A stretch of DNA of 64,000 nt. Origin: Diplodia intermedia. Taxonomy: Eukaryota > Ascomycota > Dothideomycetes > Botryosphaeriales > Botryosphaeriaceae. Where the stretch lies: positions 1-64,000 of the forward strand of contig JAKEKT010000117.1 in the NCBI GenBank assembly GCA_021495925.1, written 5' to 3'. The position numbers were made by a program, and so were the translations under genes. This document shows, piece after piece, positions 1 through 13,300 of the stretch (within the stretch, counting starts at the first letter, position 1; each line of letters begins with the position of its first letter). The notes beneath the pieces are model-generated. The model was given only the letters and a program-made list of their open reading frames with translations. It was not told the DNA's origin and ran no database searches.

Positions 1-470
1 CCAACTGTTGGAGCACGCGCTTCAACCGAGACCCCATCTGGATGCATCCGCCCTTGATAAGTTGAAAAAGGGGGTGGTTCAACTCTTGCGAAATCGCCCT
101 ATTGAAGCAACATGTCAGCACAAGAGGATGCATCCGTAAAGCTATGTTGGCCACAAATCAACGGCCAAGCTTGACTTGAAGCTTGCAGGTGCTTTTATGG
201 AAACAAGCGTGCGACCCATCCGCGCGGCATTACCTCCACGTGATTGCGCGCCAACAAGCGCTGCGCACAGACCACCGCGCTTCATCGCCGAGCTGCCCTT
301 CCCTTGTCTTGTCCAGCACACCCATGTCTGCCATCATTCTCCGAACACACAACATGCTTCGCTGACTCGCTGCCGCGGCTCACTCGCGCCGCCTCCAATG
401 GGCGACGACGCGCCCGCTTTCCTCCTCCCGCCCCGAGCAGCGCGCACACGACGCCGCCACCACCTCCGCC
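1..470. other. intergenic, SLX4 upstream region
   Basis: No convincing coding sequence was seen. The last 200 bases before the SLX4 start are pyrimidine- and CG-rich, as expected for a fungal promoter and 5' leader. Overlapping short reading frames in several frames look like GC-rich noise. Confidence 0.6.
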
Positions 471-3400
471 ATGCCGCCAACCACCACTCATGACCTCGTT
501 CTCCTCTCCTCCTCGCCACCGCAAGTCCCGGACTCCGACGTAATCTCCACCCCGCTACACCTGCGCGATCCACCACCATCGCTGCCGCCGTCGGCACAAC
601 CGCCACAATCTCCCGTGTTGTCCTCTCGCAGCTCGTCGAGCCTGCCCTCGCCATCGCTCTTGTTCAAGAGACCGGTGCTGCAGGGCTTGAAGAGCGGATC
701 GCGCGCTGCGCCTATACCAGATGGCGTTTCCCTGGGCTTCGCGAGCGCTGGCGCCTTGGTTCGCGACCATGTCTTGAGCCTGGATGCGGAAGAGGAGCAG
801 GTGGAAGACGGCGACGGCGACGGCGACGGTGGCCGGGGCGCGCGCGGGGAAGGCGCAGAGGTCGAGTCCGGTCGGGCGAAAGCTACGAAGCGTGCACCGA
901 GGAAGGCGGCTGAAGGAGCGGTGGCAAAGAAGCCTAGGAAAGGAAGGCAAAAGGACGAGGGGGAGAATGTGTCGCTGGACGTGGAGAGCGTGGAGGAAAG
1001 CTTGAATGACCGGCGGAAGAAAATAAACGACGTCGAAGGGACAGAGGTCTCCAAGGACCATCAGAATGCTGCCACGTTGGAGAGCCGAGTTCCACAAAAG
1101 CCAAAAGGGAGTAAGACCAAGGCCAAATTGAACAACTCTGAATTGATAAAGGATGTTCTTGGTCTTGACCCTACGGTGGAGGCACCCCAGAACGAACTGC
1201 GCAGAGGTGGAGCAGTCGAGAAGCTCAAGAAAAGGAAAGCCAATAATGATCCGGCGCCAGCTTCTGCTACTCCTGTCCCTGTGGAGAATAGTACGTCGGC
1301 GGCAACTAGTCGTCACGATTCTGCACTGGATGAGGCTGTACAGGAGCAACCCCTGAACCCCCAAAAAGCGTCGGAGAAGAAGCCGAGAGCAAGGAAGACG
1401 AAGAAGGCCAATGATGTATCGGTGGACTCTGCGAAGGTTGAAGAAGCGGCAAAAGGAGCGAAACCCAGGAAACGCCAGACAACCGCGCGGAAGAGCACCA
1501 AAACAGTTTCGAAACATTTTTCGCCGGACAACGCGGTTGACGCTGCAGCCCCAAAGACGAACGCCCCTGTGCCAGTCGATACACCTGCTGAGCCCCTTGA
1601 CCTCTCGCCGGCAATGACACGTAGAAAAAGCTGGACTCCTCCTAAGGACACCAAGTCTTCGCCGAACGGACATGATCCGTTGGAACCCCTTGACCTGTGT
1701 AAGAGCCCTGAAGAAAAGTCTCCAGTTGCTCTTGGCCCCAAGCCATCGTTTACGGAGCTGCTCAATGCTTTTGGCTATGAGGGACAGAGAGCTGGTTCCG
1801 AGGCCGTAACTGCTCGGACAGAGTCTGGTGAGGCCTTCACCAAACGAAGGAGATTGGAGGTGAGATATTCCCGATGTTCCACTTGAACGAAAAAACTGAC
1901 CTGCTTTAGCCGATTGAGAAGCCAAATCAGCATGCCGAAGTCAGCGTTCCCGAGTCCCACGAAGTGCCCTCTGAGAAGAGCAACAAGCCGAAAAAGGCGC
2001 CTAAGAAGAAGCCCAGGACAATCACCGATTTAGTCACAGCGGCCTACCGCCCAACTGCCACTGTTGAAACCTCTGAAGCGCAGAATCAGCCTGTTGATCC
2101 CAAAGTGTCAGCCTTCTTTGCGCCCCAGGCCGACTCAACGTCTGGCGCGGCCCCTCCCGATGCTCAGGCAGCTGAGAAGCCCAAGCGCACTGGGCGACCC
2201 AGGAACCCAACGAAGAAAGCCGAAAGCAAGGCTAAGAAGCCGACTGCGAAGTCCAAAAAAGCCGCTAAGCCGGTGGCAGAGAAGCTGCTGTCGCCTGAAT
2301 CGGCACTGATTCGGATGAACCGTCAAGACATTCTCTTCGGCACCTCCTCCCAGCTTGCTCGAGAAGAATCGCCCACTTTCGTCAGAGATCTTCAACAGGC
2401 GCTCCGAGACTCGGAGGTTTTGGGTTCCCAGGTAGATAGCCTGGAAACTTTGCATCTCAAGCCAGCGGTTTCTGGTTCCGGTCTTTCCCTGATTGGACGG
2501 CGAACGGGGTTGTGGACTGCAGCATCTAGAGACCATGAAGACGGTATTCTTGAGCAACAAGAGAACTCAACCAGCCAAGGCAGCGAAACAAACGTCTTTT
2601 TGGATGACAGTATGGATTTTGTGGCTGAGAACGCAGGGAAGGCACCGTCATCCACCCAACACCAGGCTGCAACGACTTATGTTGATGCGAGCGAGCAAGC
2701 TACCGAAGAAACACAAACGGTAGTGTTAGCGGATTGCGGTACCTATGAGCTACCTGAAGCACCATCCATGCCTCTGATTGGCGATGATGACTTTGAGAAC
2801 TTTCCTAGTGGTCAGCCTGTCCAACCATCATCCGACTTCATCGATATCGATGAATTTGATCATGACAATCGGCTCTATCAACAACCAAAGCACTCAACCT
2901 TGCCAACCTCCTATTCGTCGTCTCAGCCTTCGCCAAATGCTTGCAGGACTGCCTTGCAGTCACTTGGAACACGTCCAAATATCCCTCTTTTCTCAAAATC
3001 CGTATCGGACATGTCCAGCAATCAAGCCAAGGCGACGATGGCGACAAAGGCAGGAAGTCGAGGTAGAAAGACTTCCACTGCGGTAGAAGAGTCGCCCACA
3101 AAGCGACCAGTAGGCCGGCCACGTAAGGCTGTCGCTTTAGAAGAGTCGCCCACGAAACGGTCAGTAGGCCGGCCACGCAAGGCTGCTGCTTCAGAAGAGG
3201 CTGCAGTCGCCCAGGTCACATCGCCGTCCAAACGTCCCGTTGGTCGCCCGCCCAAGGCCACTGCGGCAGAAACGGCGAAGAGCCCACCCTCGAGCCCAAA
3301 GAGGAAAGCTCGTTCACCGTCAATAGCGGCCCCTTCAGCTACTCCGAAGAAGAAAAAGAAGACTGTGAAGCGTACGACTGAAGAAGAATATCCTGACATA

Positions 3401-3970
3401 GAAGACATCGAAGACTCGCAAGAGGAACTCACTCCTTCTCCACCGCGCCGGAAAAAGGGCGTAGCTATGCGCCCGCCATTGACGTTGAGTTTGTCGCCAA
3501 AGGGGCGGCAGACCACAAACGCTGCTTTCCAAGGACCGACTGTACCCGCGCCCAGTACCACAAAGCGTAGGGGTATGGAACGAACTCCGGGATATTATCT
3601 GGAAGCCGTTTTCTCCAAGATCACCACCGCCGTTAAGGCTTGTCCGCCGTCAGATGACCCTTTACAACCGTCATGGCACGAGAAGATGCTCTTGTACGAC
3701 CCGATCGTGGTGGAGGACCTCGCGCAGTGGCTCAAGGGTCAAGGCGTGCAGATAGGCGTGATAGTGCCCGTCGCGGAATCGAAAACGGCGAGAAGAAAGA
3801 GGGAAAACCCACGGGATGGGGAGACTCGGATCGAGGGACCGCCTGGGCGCAATGAGATGCAGATGTTGCCGGCTTGGGCGGTGCAGAAATGGTGTGATGC
3901 GAATAGCGTATGCTGCATGTTCAAGGAGTCGCAGTGGAACGGTAGGGGAAGGAAGAAGAGACGACGTTGA
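471..3970 (+). CDS. SLX4: structure-specific endonuclease subunit SLX4
   Basis: Two exons, 471-1859 and 1910-3970, joined in phase 0 across a 50-base intron (GTGAGA...TTTAG, branch ACTGAC), give 1149 residues. The C-terminal 110 residues match the conserved SLX4 C-terminal domain that binds the nuclease SLX1. It runs from about YLEAVFSKIT to the basic end, with the HEKMLLYDPIVVEDL and LPAWAVQKWCD segments. The N-terminus (VLLSSSPPQ) is typical of fungal SLX4. The middle is long, disordered and Lys/Ser/Pro-rich. It carries AT-hook-like GRPRK/GRPPK cores at about residues 600-690 plus one GRPRNP near residue 535, consistent with DNA contact. From family knowledge, SLX1-SLX4 resolves branched DNA in repair and at rDNA forks, and SLX4 is the scaffold. 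The start at 471 is the first ATG of a frame open across the whole exon. Only the repeat-rich central region is poorly constrained by homology. Confidence 0.93.
3085..3270 (+). repeat. tandem AT-hook coding repeats within SLX4
   Basis: Three consecutive copies encode a unit with core (K/S)RPVGRPRKA or SVGRPRKA preceded by EESPTK or similar. Copies one and two are nearly identical at DNA level (cgaccagtaggccggccacg versus a one- or two-base variant), which suggests recent unit duplication. The third copy has drifted to GRPPKA. Confidence 0.85.
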
Positions 3971-4991
3971 GTGATAGAAGGTTGGCATAAGATGTTCTCA
4001 TTGTATTCCAATCTTGGTCGTGTTGTTCGTTACAGGTCATGTCTCCGATGGTGTGAATCGAATCATTAAAATCGCACGCGCAGAACTACTTACCATGTAC
4101 CCTCCAAGCGACGCACCTCGGCCGATTGTGGAATGGTGGCACTGTGTGCGGACGGGAGCAAGCCGCCCCCACGCTGCTGCGCCTCGCGATGAGCCGGCTT
4201 CGACCCGTACCTACCTCACATCAACTGCCAGCAACACACGAAGATGTGGCAAATTAACAACATCATCTATTTCCTTGCTTTCTAATTCTCCAGTCACCGT
4301 GGCCCAACATTTCCAGGCTTATATGTTCCATTCCTCATGCTGCAGCAGTCATCAAGCAACATCAGCTTTGGCCCCCACCTCGACTCCGCCACCGACGACG
4401 TATCGGGGCACTGCTCGTTCCCGTCGTACATGGGGGTTTTCGCGGAGAGCGACGGCTGGGGGCTGAGCACAGCCCCCCCGGCCGCCACCAGTCGTTTCTG
4501 CCTTGGTCGCCGTCGTTGCTGCCTGCTTGTTAGAAAAAGAAGACGCTACCTGGGCTGACCCGCCCGCCGGCCGCCCCCGCACATCGACGCCCGGATAAGC
4601 TGCGAGTCCCCTTTCGCATTCCCGCCGCCCGAAGCTCGTCGATAGGCCCTGTCTCCGTTTGATTTCGATGACCGATTAGCACGTTGAAGAGGGTGCCATG
4701 TTAGCCTTGGTGTGCGCCATGGTAATGTAATCCGTTTCCATATATACCTGATTCGTCGAAGAAGGTGGGGGGTGAGCAACTGCTGCAGCACTGGCCGTGC
4801 AGCACTTTTTCTCTTCTTGTCGAATTGGATCTGGCTAACGCATTCCGCCGGCCGTGGTGAAAAAGGACATCATCAGCCCCGTCCCTAACAGGAATCTGAA
4901 CCTGGCCACTGGAGGAGGAGGAGTAGGCGTGGAAGCGGGAGCGGGAGCGGGAGGAAGAGGACAAGGCCCAGGCGACAGCCTCGCCGCGCGC
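3971..4991. other. intergenic between SLX4 and the downstream membrane protein
   Basis: About 1 kb without a supportable gene. A frame is open from 4854 with a GTG codon, but fungal nuclear genes use ATG and the first in-frame ATG is at 4992. The in-frame sequence upstream of it is Gly-rich and probably untranslated leader. Confidence 0.6.
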
Positions 4992-7900
4992 ATGGAAACC
5001 AATTACATGGCGGCGGCGGCGCGATCAGCCTCGCCGTCGACCTTTACGCTCTCAAAGGGCCGCAACAACCGCCTGTCGCTGCTCAGCAGCGGGAGCAGCA
5101 CAGGCACCGGCCGGTCGGTGGACGCCCGCAGCCTTCTTACCAGGTCGCCGCCGCCGTCCTACGACGGCCTCACCGGTCCGCCCGTTGCCTCGTCCGACCT
5201 CGCCGGCGACGATCGTGCCGCACATGACGGCGGCGGCGGCCGCGGCGATGGCGATGTCTCGGCCACCCTGGACGCCCATCTCCCGCTGGGCGTGGCGGAC
5301 AAGGGCTGGGCCGAGGTCGAGTCCGTGTCGAAGCAGTTCCTGGCCGAGAACCTGCCGGGTTGGATAGCGTCGATGCAGGCAGAGTCCGGAGGAGGAGGAG
5401 GAGGAGGAGACCACGGGCCGAAGATGACGGCCACTGCTACATCTCCCACCACCGCCGCCGCCGGCGGTCAGCAGCAGAAACAGCTCTCGCAGATGATCAA
5501 GGCCGGCGTCCGCAAGGGCCGCAAGGGCCTCGTGCTGCGCCTGCTCCGGCGCACCGCCGACGTCAACGAGATCGTCGACCTGCGCCTGGACAGTGCCGGC
5601 GCCTTCCACGGGGGAGCAGCCGAAAACATCAAGCGTTCTGTTCCTCCCGATACCCCAGCTCATGCTGCATCGAAACAGCGGCATGGCGCAGTGGGAGAGC
5701 CGCCGGCGCTAGTGCCCGTGGAGCTCGAGGCCAGGCCGCCGGCGACGGTCGTCCATCAGGTGCCGGGCATCCACGAGGCGCCCGCGGCCCCGGACGTCTT
5801 CGAGCTGCCGACGACGCCGGCGACTGTGCCTCGTCCCACGGTCGTTGTGCCGCCGCCGCCGCCGCCGCCTCGCGCCGCAGATCGAGCGGCGACGGCGGCC
5901 GCCCCGACGACGAATCAGGCCGAGTGGCAGGACGATGCTGGAGATGGACACGTCTCGCTGGCGACGTCGCCGACCGAGAGCCTCCTCCGCACGCTTTCGT
6001 TCGGGCCCGAAGAGGCGTCGGCCTGGTCGGAGCCGGTCGCCTTGGACGTGCTGGACACGGGCAGCGATTCGGACCATTCGCCGCCGTCGAGCATCGTCCC
6101 CACGCCGACCAAGGGCCTGTCGGTCAGGCACGCGACGCACAGGGTGGTCAAGCGGTCGAGGTCCTTCGGGGCGTTTGCGGGAGGAGGGGTCTCGGACCGG
6201 ACGACGGACCGGACGAGGATGTTGCCGCTCGATGTGGAGAGCTTGAACCGACGGCTGGTGGAGAGCTCCGCCGTGTCGTCTTCGAATGAGGATGCTGCCG
6301 GGGACGAGCGCCGGTTACGCGAGGATGGGGCGGTCCCGACGGGATCTCGTGAAACTGAAGATGCGGCGGGTGGCAGCGAGGCAGTCTGTCACGGGCAGAA
6401 GCAATTGTTCAACCAGTCGGCGGACGGGCACAAAGTCTGGAACGTCGCTGGACCCAGATCGGGTCAAAGAACCGCGGAGGGCTCCGTCGACGGGACGAAA
6501 ATCGCAACGGGTAATGATTTCGCGGCTAGAGTGGATCGGTCACCGAGGGAGATGGCAAGATTGGAGCCAGATCCAACGGCGGCAACGAGCCGAGATGCCC
6601 CAGGGCGGGAAGTCGCGAGCGCCAGGAACAACTCCCACAGCCCCGAAGCACCCAGCAAACTCGTAATATCCACGAACTGTGGTCCCGGGTCGGAACGCAC
6701 CACTGACGGCGTACCGATGCCATCAGGCACCCTACAGGGCCCCCTTGCAGTCCAGCCTCGGCCGCCGGCGGTGCTGCAAGATAACGTGCGTGGTCAGGAC
6801 AGTGACAGCCACATCTCCACCCATATGCACGAGCCCAGGGATGCGAGCCAGGGTACGTTTGACGGATCCGTCACATTGCCGACCCTGATCGTCCCCGACG
6901 ACGACGATCAGCCCGACAGCCCGGGCGGCAGCCTGTGGTTGCCTTCCAACGTCGAAATCAGGCCGCTGCCCGAAAAACGGAGCGCGGCGCACCGCTTCCT
7001 GTCGCACGCGGCCAGGGCGACGCTGGCGCAGCTGGGCCGCGTGGCGGCGGGCCTGTACGACGCGTACGGGCCCGAGAAGCCGGTGCCCAAGGATCACGTC
7101 CGCGTGCGGTGGACCTGCGTAAGCAAGCAATCACTGAACCCATCTCCTGCGTCTAGCTGACTTTGAACGACGACAGACGTGCGGGAAGGAGCTCTACGAC
7201 GACTTCGTCGAGCGCCGCCGCGGCGCCGCCCGCGAGCTCGAAGCCTACCTCAACCGCCCGCGCGCCCACGCCTCCCCCTCCTCGAACAGCACCAACAGCA
7301 GCTTCTCCGATTCCAGCCAGATCTTCAGCGGCAGCAGCACCAACCCTTCTCTCAACCCCTCCCCCGCCACGACATGGGGCTCCCTCCCCGGCGGCGACTC
7401 CTCCCCCTCGAACGGCAGCGGCTCGAACTACAGCCCCACGGCGCTTCGCAGCAACAACCCCTTCTCGGTGCGCGTCTCGGCGCTACCTCCGCCACGCTGG
7501 CTGCTCACCTGCGCCGACGAGGGGCAAAGCGTGGCCAAGCTGTCGCACGTGGACGTGACGGAGACGAAGATCCGGTCCGACCGCGACCTGGCGATGGCGG
7601 TGCGCGGGCTGTACGCACACATCAATCGGCGCTGGTGGTCGCCGTTGCGGCTGCGCGGCCTCGCCAGCATCGATTTCGTGCAGTTCGAGGTCCATCGCAA
7701 CCGCGTCGTCGACATCCGCAAGTGTCCGGACATGCCGCCGGTAATGGGGAAGAAGACGATGGCGCATGGGCAGCAGGTGTTGTACGATTTCGAACCCCAT
7801 GACCTCGTGCCCCCCGTCGGCTCGCAGTATCTCATGCATCTGTTTCGCCATCCGGAGGATTATGAGAGCGAGTTCATCACGTATGCCCGCGCGCCGAAGA

Positions 7901-8136
7901 GGAGGGGCGCCCGGCTGGATGTCGGCGTCGGGTGGGGCGTCAACCTTGTCGAGGGGTTTCTGGCCGAGCGCGTGTGGTTGCTCGTTATGGTTTTCTTTGT
8001 GCTGGGGAGCGCCGTGTTTGCTGTCGTGTGGGCGTGTAGGCGGGGCGATGATGTGCAGGGCGCGTTTGGCGTCGCCGGGTGGATGTTGACGCTTGCCGCG
8101 CTGGTGGTCGGGTGGGCCCAGGCGTCGTTTGGGTGA
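4992..8136 (+). CDS. fungal-specific membrane protein, unknown function
   Basis: Exons 4992-7118 and 7177-8136 are joined in phase 0 over a 58-base intron (GTAAGC...GACAG, branch AGCTGAC), giving 1028 residues. The N-terminal two thirds is Pro/Ser/Ala-rich and looks disordered. After residue 690 the sequence becomes ordered, with WTC at the splice and GKELYDDFVERR just after it. The last 200 residues match a widespread Pezizomycotina family of unnamed proteins. Its hallmarks are PPVGSQYLMHLFRHPEDYES, GWGVNLVEGFLAERVW and two closing membrane segments (LLVMVFFVLGSAVFAVVWA, then a short loop DDVQGAFGVAG, then LTLAALVVGWAQ). I recognise this C-terminal pattern but know of no assigned function. 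The start is taken at the first in-frame ATG (CGCGCATGGAA); 4992 is less certain than the rest. Confidence 0.8.
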
Positions 8137-8266
8137 AGGGGTGGGGAGGAGGGGATGGTGCTGGATTGGTCGTGGTTGGGGGCGTTTTGGAGGGTTGATA
8201 CCATGAATACGTACTTGTTCGTTCAATGACCACGCAGTAGCGAACCAGACAAATGTCGGCATTGGA

Positions 8267-10369
8267 TTATCTTCGACTGCGCTCTATGCTACTGCCGCCG
8301 CTCCATCTGTCGTACAACAGCTCTGGTGCAGTCGGCGGATCCGTCGTGATCGCTACCCCGATCTCTTCTTGCGACACCCTGTCCCCTCGCATCGAGCTAC
8401 TTGCCGTCGACAATGGTGCTTCATCCTCAATTCGCCAGCAATGATTGTCCTGATGCTGATGGACATGCCGCTGCTGCTGTCGGTACGGCCCCAAGTACGC
8501 GGCCGGTAGACGTTCTGGCATCCCAACTAGCGATGCCTCCGACAGCCCGTCTACACCAGCCTCCCTCCGTCCCCGCTGCTCGCCTCCCGCGATCTGCTGA
8601 AGCTGGAGCTGATCCCAGTCCTCTCGACGCTCCATCTGCGCGAAGAACCCCCTTTCCAAGTCTCGGTCATCTGCCGCCGTCTGCGCGCCCTCTACGATCG
8701 CCACAATCGAATGTTCGGAACCCGCCTCGTCCAGCGTCGACAGCGACGACAGAAGCGTCCCAGCTCTTTGGCCGGCGCCGGCCCCGGTGCCGCCACCGTC
8801 TTGTTTGCCATCCCTCGCACCAGTCTCTCTTCCTCCTCCTACTCCTCCGCCGCCACTTGCCTCGTCACGACCACCGCCACCACCACCATTAATCCCAACA
8901 CCCTCCTCCAACTCGACATGCCCACTCGCGCTCCTCCTCCTCCTCCCCCTTCTCTTCCTCTTCCTCCTCTTATCCCCACCCCCACCCCGTCGAAAAAACG
9001 ACCCCGACGACGACAACGACAACGACGACGACAGCACCGAGCTGCGACTCGACAGATACCGGAAGAAGCTCATCGTGCCGGCGCAGACCGACCACCAGCC
9101 GGAGCCGCGGCGACGGCGGCGCAGCCACGCGGGCGCCTTCTCGGCGGCCTCCTTGGCGTACGAGTGCAGGGCGGGCGCGCACGCGCACAGGATGCCGAGG
9201 TGCGTCTCGACGGCGGTCCACAGCAGGACGGGGTGGGCGGTCCAGGTGGCGTCGTAGCCGTAGTCGGCGTACAGGCGGACGGTGTAGAGGAGGCGGAGGA
9301 GGCCGGCGATGCAGGGGCTGTTTTTTTTTTTAGCTTTTTTTTTTCTTCGGTTTGTCAGTTGGATTCATTTCGTGGTCGGGGGGGTGTCTCCCGTCTTTTT
9401 TTTTTTCCCCTTCTTCTTCTTCTTCTTTCTCCCGTCTAGGTAGAGAAGAAAAAACCCACTCACAAGACCCCCAACCCCAACAACCCCCCCAACAACACCT
9501 TCTTCCTTCTCCCCATCTGCAGCTTCCACAGCAGCGCCGACGGCAGCCCGCACGCCACCAGGTCCTGCGCGATGGACACGGCGTTGGCGGCGACGGTGGT
9601 GGCGGCCTCGTCGAGGCAGCGGTACGCGTGGCGCGGCGCCCAGACGACGGAGAACTGCAGCCAGTACGCGGCGACGGGGCGGCAGGTCGCGACCAGCACG
9701 ATCGAGAAGGAGACGAGGTAGGCGGCGACGAGGGCGATGTTGGCTTGCACCGCGAGCAGGAAGAGCGTCGTGTAGGTGCCGCGCCCGAGACGTCGGTAGA
9801 AGGAGAGGATCGAGATCTTGGTGAGGCAGGTGCTGGTCGAGTTGAGGAGCTCGATGGCGAGCATCATCTGCGGGGGTGGGAGACGTGTTAGAGCGTTGTT
9901 TCTTGGGGAGTTATGGGAGGAAGGCGTGGGGGATGGTCGACCTTCCGTGCTTGGAGCGCGATTGGTTGCGTGAGGTCCCAGGCGTGTCGATCGTATCCGT
10001 AGAGGCGGAAACCTGTTGAGACGGCGTCAGTATATCATCTACTGCAGGGAGTGTAGAGGGAGATGACGAACCGAGGATCATGCAGGTGTCTACGCCAGCG
10101 GCGAACAACTGCTCATCATTTAGTGTGGATCTCCCGTACGAGGCAGTCTTTGTGCAAACCACAGCGAATATGATCAGACCATCGTCAGCGCCGAAGCTCC
10201 GTCTTCGTACTCTCACTCGTGTGCGAAGGACGACTGCAACAAGACAAATGGGAAAGAGGACGCCGATGAGGATGATGAGTCCCCATCCACGTCGGATGCC
10301 GTGCGGGAACTTGGAAGTCTGCCATTCAAAGACCAGCTCGAGAGGCGGCCGCAACGACTCAAGCAGCAT
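8267..10369 (-). CDS. PTH11-type seven-transmembrane receptor (fungal rhodopsin-like domain)
   Basis: Five exons on the minus strand: 10160-10369, 10072-10108, 9942-10012, 9464-9867 and 8267-9317. They encode about 590 residues. The introns are 51, 59, 74 and 146 bases. The first is frame-neutral and was removed because this restores an unbroken helix, GLIIFAVLFAAGVDTCMILG. Family hallmarks in order are GADDGLI at the start of helix 2, GYDRHAWDL, a helix with CLTKISILSFYRRL, CLDEAATTVAANAVSIAQD, and a last helix ending ETHLGILCACAPAL. Seven hydrophobic helices fill residues 28-320. The tail of about 270 residues is Ser/Arg/Gly-rich and presumably cytoplasmic. By family knowledge, PTH11-type proteins sense host or surface cues at the plasma membrane. 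The ligand cannot be inferred. The gene converges on the preceding membrane-protein gene with 130 bases between stops. Confidence 0.85.
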
Positions 10370-13300
10370 TGCTGTCGGAACACTGCCTAGCGCAGTGGCT
10401 GCTGGACGGCTTGGGCTCGGGGAACGAGTTCCTCCACTTGCATGATAAGATGATCGGTAGTGTTAAGCAGCCATGTGCCGCACCTGTGTCTGTGCAGCTG
10501 AGGGTCGACGAGTCCATCACATTCGGCGGGCGCCCACCGGGGGATATATGTCGGACCCAGGCAAAAAGCAGGGCGAATGCGATGCTTGGGTGGCCCCATT
10601 TTGGACGACGGTTTCCCTTCTGCTGCAAGGGATTGTGCAACGGCTCGGAAACGGACATGCTGTCTGTGTCGCACAGTCTGCACGGCAGGCGCCGAGGCTG
10701 CGGTCAATTTAGAAAAACGAACTAAATCTGCACTAATAACGGTCGCTTGCCGCGTGTTCGCGCTAAGCACGCGGGCCTTAGCTAGACGTACCTGACAGTC
10801 GCTGTGGGTACTTCGGGACTTCTGGTAAGACTGCGTGTTGTCTGGAGTGGAAAGAAGCGGCCCTTGATCGCAACGATCTCTTTGCGTTTCCGAAGCCGAT
10901 CCTCGAGATCTCGTCACACGACATTGTATCGGTCACTTTTTTTTTTCGGGTGTGCGCCTCGACACCCCTGTTTCCCGGCGCGGACTCCCGCCTGTCAAAT
11001 GCCGGGGCGATCCGAGAGCAGCGAATCGGGTGCACCTTGGCACCACGTTGCCAGAGGCACGGAGACTGCAGCCTGGGTGGATGAGCTGACAAACTGTCCA
11101 AAAGCAAAGACGGAAGAAAAAAAAAGAGGAGAAATACGGAGATTGTCTTCGGTTCGTGGACCGTGTCGTAAGGCGGGCGCCGGCGCAGCGGTCGAGCGTG
11201 CGGGAATCGCAGCGGGGAAGCGGGAAGGCCGGTTGACCCCCCGGTCGTCTGCCGTTTCATCGAGCCCCGGCAACGTTCTCCAATAATGTGGTGTTGCTTT
11301 TTCTCAATCCGTTCTTTCGTCATACTTCGTGCTCCCATGGTGTGGAGTCCTGCGACCAGTGCTCAGAAATCAGCCGGAATGGTGGAAACCAATGCCATCC
11401 GAGTCTTTCGCCTCATGAAATGCTCTGTTCCTTTTATGGGGACATACTTTCTGCCGTCGGCGTGCAGCTCAGGCTCACCGAGTGCAGGTATCCCCTCTTG
11501 TGCCAACAGAATGCTCAATGAATCTTGACCTTGGCAAGATCGCCGCACGAACTCCGCGCACTGATAGGCGATCGGGCGCTTTCACATCACAGCGTTCATG
11601 CAACCTCATGAGACCAGCCGAAGACTTCATTGACATCGAGCTATCTTGCAGTATTTCCCCATAGGTCTTCGAATCCAGCGCAACCCTGTACCCAATTCCA
11701 TGCCCACTACGATCGTAGCTGTACATCGTCCAGAGTAGCAGACATCCAGAGCTCGGAGGATAGGAGGCCCCGGAAGCGAGAACAGGAGCGGTCGGGCCTG
11801 TGCCGTTTGACAGCATCTGCGTTGCGTGTGAATTTTTCCGTTAGCTGCTGCAGAACGCTCCAGAAGAAATGAAAGTGATGATAAAATGCGAGAACCCTCA
11901 GATCGCTTATCTTGTCAAGGCACAACCAGGCGACCCTCGGCATGATGCGTCATCAGGTGCGGTTCGCTCAAAGTGGAGTAACTTTTTGAATGAAACCTCA
12001 TCATAATGAGTTGGGAATGTGGGCAGCGCGGGAGGAGGAAAGCGAGACTGACCGTGACGAATTATTGCTCTCATTAACGGACCCGATCTAAGTCAGAATC
12101 GAGTTAGCTGTATTAGCTTCGTTGAAGGGATTGAGAGGAGAGATGATGTGAAAATGCGCGTGGTGAACATACCTCGATACCGAAAGGGTTTTCCACATCA
12201 GTTATCGCAAGATGAACTTACGTTCTTGTGGCACTACACCTGTACGATGATACTCAGAGCTGTTAGCAGTGTTCCTGTTTCTGTACTGGAGAGTCTTTGC
12301 GTGTTATCTTCCATCAGAAAGGAGTTTCTTTTTGTCGCTCAAGGGCGGATAGCCTCGTGTCGAGGAATGCCTAGGATTTATACATCATGGGAATGTCTGG
12401 TGCGCAGGAAAATCATCCAAGATTGCCACTTACCAACGATAGCGTCTTCTCAGTCAACCACCGCGTTGGCTCCTCCGTACGCCATGGTTGTTAGCTACAG
12501 CTCTTGTCTTCCACACTGCGTTTTAGAAAGCGAGACAACGCCAGAAGGAATTCAGACAAGATTGAGAAGATGGAAAAGGCTGTGTTGTTTTCATTCTCCC
12601 ACGCTAGCTGGAGTCTCCATGCTCGTGTTGTTGCACGAGAGTGGTCTCATCCTCCAACGGCATGAGGGTCGAAATGACACGCCATAATTCATCACTTGAA
12701 GGGCAAAGACAGGGTAGAACAGAACAACAGAAATGTACTCACAAACTTCAAACGCTTGGGCGTTGAGAGTCGATGTTGCCCCGAGCAGCTGCACAGAACC
12801 AGCGCGTCCACGGCGTCAAGGCTTGTCTGTGTTCGATGACCTAGTGTAGACGAGTGATCAGCCATGTTCCTTTCACGCATGCCTGTGCTGAAAATGTTGG
12901 ATGGCGCTGTCATCTCAGAATCGCAAAATCAGCAGTTGCAACCTTCGCCTCGACCTCGACTCCAAACTCAGCCAAACCAAGCTCATGTCAGCGCGAACGC
13001 TGGATGGGGTATTGACGGTGATCAGAGAGGAGACTCCGACGAGGCTGCCTTTGCGTGAAGTATACTTTTTCTGTCATCATTGATGGGGACCGCTTCATGA
13101 GAGTTTCGCTAACCTTTTGTCAATGTCGTACCTCTATCACCTTATGCCTTGGCCGAGGTGGACTTGCTGAAGTGAGGGGCTCAAGACTTCGATGGTGAGA
13201 GCGGAAGGGCAGGTTTCCTTCTAATTCCGTGCACTGGACTCGTAAAAGCATCAGCTATGGTCTTGTGCAGCGACTTGAAGCTCAAAGATTAATGCCAGTG

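Noticed and set aside
555..1925. 456-codon minus-strand frame opposite SLX4 exon 1
   Set aside because: Antisense shadow: Arg/Leu/Ser-rich with no family. The plus strand is supported by SLX4 homology and splicing.
4854..4991. Upstream extension of the membrane protein to a GTG codon
   Set aside because: Nuclear genes of ascomycetes start at ATG and the extension is Gly-rich without conservation evidence.
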